The position numbers and the translations under genes are program-made. DNA of 6,890 nt from Euryarchaeota archaeon TMED132 (GTDB taxonomy: Archaea; Thermoplasmatota; Poseidoniia; Poseidoniales; Poseidoniaceae): positions 1 through 6,890 of the forward strand of contig NHGH02000006.1 in assembly GCA_002172355.2 (NCBI GenBank). The letters are read 5' to 3'. Below the pieces are notes generated by a model that saw only the letters and a list, made by a program, of their open reading frames with translations, had not been told where the DNA came from and did no database searches. This document shows positions 5,627 through 6,890 of the stretch, piece by piece. Position 1 is the stretch's first letter. Every line of letters begins with the position of its first letter.

Positions 5627-6890
5627 GTAGATTATTCGATTTTGCAGGTGGTGCTGGCATGGGCTATTCTCAACCAGATACAATCATGCCAAAAGAGTCA
5701 GTTTCTCTTCCTGCAAGTTTAGTTCGCAAGAATTTACCCAAGTGGCCAAGGCTCTCTGAACCAGAGATGGTAAGACATTATACATGGCTATCACGTCGAA
5801 ACTTTGGAATTGATACTGGATTTTATCCACTAGGTTCTTGCACAATGAAGCACAATCCTAGAGTTAATGAAGTAATAGCGCAAATACCGGGAATTGCACA
5901 GATACATCCACATCAACCGGAGCACCATCTCCAAGGACTTCTATCGATTTTCCACGAAATGCAACATATGTTGGAAATTTGTGCAGGTATGGACCAAGTG
6001 ACATTGCAACCTGTTGCAGGCGCTCAAGGTGAATTTACTGCTGTAAGGTGTGTTCAAGAATATTTTAGAAGTCGTGGAGAAGACCAACGAACAAAGGTAA
6101 TTGTTCCAGATTCTGCTCACGGGACAAATCCAGCAAGTGCTGCTATGGCAGGATTTGAAATTATTGAAATCCCAAGTTTGGAAGATGGCAGAATCGATAT
6201 TGATGCTCTAAAGGCAGTGGTAGATGATACTGTAGCATTGATGATGGTTACTAATCCTAACACATTGGGATTATTTGAAAATGACATATCTCAAGCCTCT
6301 GAGATTATACATTCTGTAGGTGGCCAAATGTACTATGACGGTGCTAATTTCAATGCAATTCTTGGTAGAACTTCACCAGGATTGATGGGCTTTGACGCAG
6401 TACACTTCAATCTTCACAAAACGTTCAGTCAACCTCATGGAGGCGGTGGCCCAGGTTCTGGTCCTATTGGAGTTAAATCTCATCTTGCAGAGTTTTTGCC
6501 TGGTCCAATTGTAAAGAAAAGACCGATTTCAAGTGGTCATGAAGAATTTGCAGTCGACGATATGTGGTATGGCTGGTACCAGCCAGCCAATAGCATTGGT
6601 AAGGTTCAGCAATGGCATGGTAATGCTGGAGCAGTGATCCGTTGTTGGGCATACTACAGACGTTATGGATATGGCTTGAAAGATATGTCTGAACATGCGG
6701 TGTTGAATGCCAATTACCTCCGTCATGCATTACATAGAGAGGCAGAAAAAGCAGGAATTAGTGATATGTTCATCGACGGCGCAACTACCAAGGTTGCCAA
6801 GCATGAATTTACTCTCTCATTATTACCTGCTAAAGAGAAATATGGGATTTCAGCAATGGATGTCGCTAAAGGGCTCTTGGATAAAGGATA
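5623..6890 (+). CDS. gcvPB: Glycine dehydrogenase (decarboxylating) subunit 2, P protein C-terminal half (partial, C-terminus off the right edge)
   Basis: 422 codons are visible without a stop; complete subunits are usually around 480-520 residues, so the last part is missing. It is the PLP-bearing half of the split P protein. Motifs: LPKWPRLSEPEMVRHYTWLS (38-57), FYPLGSCTMKHNPR (67-80), LQPVAGAQGE (128-137), PDSAHGTNPASA (162-173), TNPNTLGLFE (210-219), YYDGANFNA (237-245) and HFNLHKTF, where Lys266 (codon 6418-6420) forms the Schiff base. The glycine-rich PHGGGGPGSGP follows at 271-281. All expected active-site blocks are intact. The first codon overlaps the gcvPA stop (ATGA at 5623-5626), so the two subunits are translated as a coupled pair. 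Nothing suggests transfer or decay. Confidence 0.96.
   Translation, partial: MSRLFDFAGGAGMGYSQPDTIMPKESVSLPASLVRKNLPKWPRLSEPEMVRHYTWLSRRNFGIDTGFYPLGSCTMKHNPRVNEVIAQIPGIAQIHPHQPEHHLQGLLSIFHEMQHMLEICAGMDQVTLQPVAGAQGEFTAVRCVQEYFRSRGEDQRTKVIVPDSAHGTNPASAAMAGFEIIEIPSLEDGRIDIDALKAVVDDTVALMMVTNPNTLGLFENDISQASEIIHSVGGQMYYDGANFNAILGRTSPGLMGFDAVHFNLHKTFSQPHGGGGPGSGPIGVKSHLAEFLPGPIVKKRPISSGHEEFAVDDMWYGWYQPANSIGKVQQWHGNAGAVIRCWAYYRRYGYGLKDMSEHAVLNANYLRHALHREAEKAGISDMFIDGATTKVAKHEFTLSLLPAKEKYGISAMDVAKGLLDKG

Noticed and set aside
6473..6730. Two overlapping minus-strand open frames
   Set aside because: Antisense to gcvPB, in mutually conflicting frames, no family resemblance.

Overview
The window looks like a piece of an AT-rich archaeal genome, most likely a marine Thermoplasmatota-type lineage such as Marine Group II/III (Poseidoniia). 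This rests on several signs. There is an HTH-ThiN regulator of the archaeal ThiR type, an architecture I know from archaea. The glycine-cleavage T protein has the archaeal form, with the IWYS-IKEEH start, a longer central segment and an RPPF end. The P protein is split in two subunits. The compact genes have archaeal-style TATA-like elements. The lineage is an inference from protein style; no rRNA or tRNA gene is present to confirm it.

Left part, minus strand (1-1271): a thiamine module. thiR, a DNA-binding regulator with a ThiN thiamine-phosphate-binding domain, is followed 2 bp downstream by the 5' part of thiB, a lipoprotein thiamine-binding subunit of an ABC transporter, which runs off the left edge. 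A 332-bp AT-rich divergent intergenic region (1272-1603) holds candidate promoters for both directions, clustered direct and inverted repeats near the thiR start, and an 8-bp inverted repeat in the middle.

Right part, plus strand (1604-6890): a group II PLP-dependent amino-acid decarboxylase of the glutamate/cysteine-sulfinate decarboxylase family, then a glycine cleavage block gcvT-gcvPA-gcvPB. gcvPB is cut by the right edge. gcvPA and gcvPB overlap by 4 bp (ATGA). A 14-codon ORF with its own ribosome binding site fills the gcvT-gcvPA gap and stops immediately before, and in frame with, the gcvPA start codon.

Working together: GcvPA/GcvPB decarboxylate glycine using PLP and load the aminomethyl group on the lipoyl arm of GcvH. 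GcvT then transfers the one-carbon unit to the folate (or archaeal pterin) carrier and releases ammonia. Neither gcvH nor the dihydrolipoamide dehydrogenase gene is visible here. The thiamine genes and the catabolic/one-carbon genes share the intergenic region but have no obvious metabolic link. No mobile element, CRISPR array, tRNA, rRNA or riboswitch was found. Most of the window is ordinary metabolism; the more unusual points are the 14-codon leader ORF, the repeat cluster at the thiR promoter, and substitutions at expected catalytic positions in ThiR and in the decarboxylase.
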